The notes under the pieces: model-generated
Told to the model about the DNA's origin: nothing
The model's database searches: none
Seen by the model: only the letters and a program-made list of their open reading frames with translations
Translations under genes and position numbers: made by a program
Assembly: GCA_946530775.1 (NCBI GenBank)
Contig: CAMNAH010000074.1
Coordinates: forward strand, 1 to 6,073
Reading direction: 5' to 3'
Source of the DNA: an uncultured Coriobacteriales bacterium
Lineage (GTDB): Bacteria > Actinomycetota > Coriobacteriia > Coriobacteriales > Atopobiaceae
Length of the DNA: 6,073 bases
Shown: positions 4,723 through 6,073 of the stretch, one piece after another
Numbering within the stretch: the first letter of the stretch is position 1
Layout of the letters: every line of letters begins with the position of its first letter

Positions 4723-5757
4723 TTAGTTGAACTTCACAACCTTCTGGGCAAGGTGGTACGCATTGATGGTGAGCGCTTTGCCCCACTCCCCCGGCAGGTT
4801 GGTGAGCATGCCGATAGCGCCGCGGCGTGCACGGCGATACATGTGCGGATCGTACTCCTTGAGCTCCGCCCAGAGCGCGTCGAGCTGCTCGGCGGCATCC
4901 TCGCGATCGGAGAGCTTCGAGAAGACGGAGCAGATCGCCATGATGATGGTGAAGTAACCCATCATGTAGTCGCAGAGCATGATGGAATCGACGTCCTCGA
5001 ACAGGTGGTAGGCGTGCATCATGACGCGCGCCACGCGCCAGTAGTGGTCGATGCGGCCGGTGAGCACCTTCTCGTTGACCGACTGGTCCTCGCGGCCGAT
5101 GTAGTAGCGGTAAAGATCCACATCGAGGTAGAAGAGCTTGCGGCACAGCGGGAACGGCACGTAGGCGTAGATGTTGTCCACGTAGAAGGTGTGCGCGGGC
5201 ATGTCGAGGTTGGCGGCGCGCAGCGTGCTCGTGCGATAGGTCAGCGCGTGCATGAGCAGATACTGCGTCTTGTCGAAGCGCTTGATCTCGTCCCAGGTGA
5301 ACATGCGGCCCACGGGCATCTTGTGACGGTAGTTCACCGCATGGAAGGTACCCTCGTCGGCGTGGTCGTAGATGAAGTTGGTGATGATGAGGTCGGGCAG
5401 GTCGTCGGCGGCCACGAAGGCGCGGATCTGCTCGAGGAGCTTGGCGAGCGCCGCGGTATCGGCCCAGTCGTCGGAGTCGATGTTCTTGAAGAAGAGGCCC
5501 GAGGCGTTCTCGACGGCCTTCATGACGGCCATGCCGTGGCCGCCGTTCTCCTGATGCACAGCCTTGATGATGGCGGGATAGCGCTCCTGCCACTCGTCTG
5601 CCTTGGCGGGCGTCTCGTCCTTCTGGGAGCCATCATCCACGATGACGATCTCGAGGTCCTCGGCATAGCCGGAGCCCTCGAGGAGCGACGTGATGCAGTT
5701 GTCCATGTATGCCGCGGAGTTATAACACGGAATACCGATGGTAAGGATCTTATCCAC
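4723..5757 (-). CDS. Family 2 glycosyltransferase (GT-A fold)
   Basis: This 344-residue inverting glycosyltransferase has its catalytic domain at about 1-130. It opens with ILTIGIPCYNSAAYMDNCI, then EIVIVDDGS at 36-44 (nucleotide-binding aspartates), QENGGHGMAVMKAVENASG at 69-87, and KNIDSDDW at 91-98 holding the metal-binding DxD (D94, D96). The C-terminal two thirds lack a clear membrane span apart from a moderately hydrophobic stretch near 258-279, so it is probably cytosolic or membrane-associated. It follows glf by 18 nt, suggesting work on a surface polysaccharide, perhaps adding galactofuranose; donor and acceptor are not readable from sequence. The start is GTG at 5757, supported by AGGAGA six nt upstream and by the conserved N-terminus beginning there. 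Confidence 0.92.
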   Translation of the reverse strand: MDKILTIGIPCYNSAAYMDNCITSLLEGSGYAEDLEIVIVDDGSQKDETPAKADEWQERYPAIIKAVHQENGGHGMAVMKAVENASGLFFKNIDSDDWADTAALAKLLEQIRAFVAADDLPDLIITNFIYDHADEGTFHAVNYRHKMPVGRMFTWDEIKRFDKTQYLLMHALTYRTSTLRAANLDMPAHTFYVDNIYAYVPFPLCRKLFYLDVDLYRYYIGREDQSVNEKVLTGRIDHYWRVARVMMHAYHLFEDVDSIMLCDYMMGYFTIIMAICSVFSKLSDREDAAEQLDALWAELKEYDPHMYRRARRGAIGMLTNLPGEWGKALTINAYHLAQKVVKFN

Positions 5758-5763
5758 GTTGTT

Positions 5764-5769
5764 TCTCCT
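5764..5769 (-). promoter_or_regulatory. RBS deciding the GTG start of the glycosyltransferase
   Basis: On the minus strand AGGAGA (complement of 5764-5769) sits six nt before GTG at 5757-5755, inside the 18-nt gap after the glf stop. No ATG in the right frame lies nearby, so the GTG start is well supported. Confidence 0.8.
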
Positions 5770-5775
5770 AAGCGG

Positions 5776-6073
5776 CTAGTGCTGTGCGACGATCTCGTCG
5801 GTGAGCTCGAGGGCCGATGCCACGACGCCGTCCATATCGTAGTAGCGGTACTCGGCGAGCCTGCCCACGATGTGGAAGTTCAGGATGCCGCTCACGCGCT
5901 CGCGATAGCGCTTGTAGAGGTCGAGGTTGGCATCCTCGATGATGGCGTAGTAGGGCGTCTGGCCGCTGCCGGGCTCATAGGCCTTGGAGTACTCGCGCAT
6001 GATGGTGGTCTTGCCGGGAAGCACCTGGCCCGTCATGTTCTTGAACTCGGTGATGCGCGTGAAGTCCTCGCTC
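5776..6073 (-). CDS. glf: UDP-galactopyranose mutase, C-terminal part (5' end outside window)
   Basis: About 98 C-terminal residues are visible; the gene enters from the right edge and stops with TAG at 5778-5776. The enzyme is an FAD flavoprotein that interconverts UDP-galactopyranose and UDP-galactofuranose. Family motifs are SEDFTRITEFKNMTGQ at the visible start (running across the ATG at 6036, which is therefore internal), PGKTTIMREYS, and NFHIVGRLAEYRYYDMDGVV, whose GR arginine and YYDMD tyrosine/aspartates are the conserved substrate-pyrophosphate and flavin-site residues. The FAD-binding Rossmann N-terminus is outside the window. It is the upstream partner of the GT2 gene in a two-or-more-gene operon for galactofuranose-containing glycan. 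Confidence 0.94.
   Translation of the reverse strand, partial: SEDFTRITEFKNMTGQVLPGKTTIMREYSKAYEPGSGQTPYYAIIEDANLDLYKRYRERVSGILNFHIVGRLAEYRYYDMDGVVASALELTDEIVAQH

Noticed and set aside
1..6073. CRISPR array, tRNA/rRNA gene, insertion sequence, defence system or phage module
   Set aside because: No spaced repeat array, cloverleaf, transposase, nuclease or phage structural motif could be seen on either strand; genes are housekeeping, metabolic or surface-glycan related.

Overview
The window is about 6 kb of GC-rich DNA, densely packed with genes and using strong AGGAGG-type ribosome binding sites. Its gene set (cysteine desulfidase, a small single-cluster ferredoxin, a P1-family peptidase, UDP-galactopyranose mutase with a GT2 glycosyltransferase) suggests a high-GC anaerobic Gram-positive. 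I lean towards Coriobacteriia (Actinomycetota, Collinsella/Olsenella-like). This is inferred from composition and family style; no rRNA or other phylogenetic marker is present.

Left part, plus strand (1-4355). The 3' end of a 23S rRNA m5U methyltransferase (RlmD/TrmA family) is followed after 11 nt by a complete L-cysteine desulfidase (CyuA/UPF0597). A 127-nt gap holds a promoter-like TACAAT and a perfect 10-bp palindrome. A DUF3267 membrane zincin follows. A 103-nt gap then carries a tandem 20-bp direct repeat in front of a 61-residue [4Fe-4S] ferredoxin. An 11-bp hairpin separates the ferredoxin from maf (YhdE-type nucleotide pyrophosphatase), whose last 8 bases overlap the start of a P1-family (S58/NylC-DmpA-like) self-processing peptidase.

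Convergent junction (4356-4448). Two strong hairpins lie here. The second, followed by a T-run only when read leftward, is a terminator for the minus strand.

Right part, minus strand (4449-6073). Reading leftward, the C-terminal part of UDP-galactopyranose mutase (glf) is followed after 18 nt by a GTG-started GT2 glycosyltransferase and a strong intrinsic terminator. These two genes probably make UDP-galactofuranose and use a sugar donor for a surface glycan. Beyond the terminator is a small 44-codon gene for a single-pass membrane peptide, with its own RBS, a plausible promoter and its own terminator. It is the least ordinary gene in the window.

Most of the window is housekeeping or metabolic. 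I see no CRISPR array, defence system, tRNA/rRNA gene, insertion sequence or phage gene. The items most worth a second look are the small membrane protein, the tandem repeat upstream of the ferredoxin, and the palindrome at the zincin promoter.
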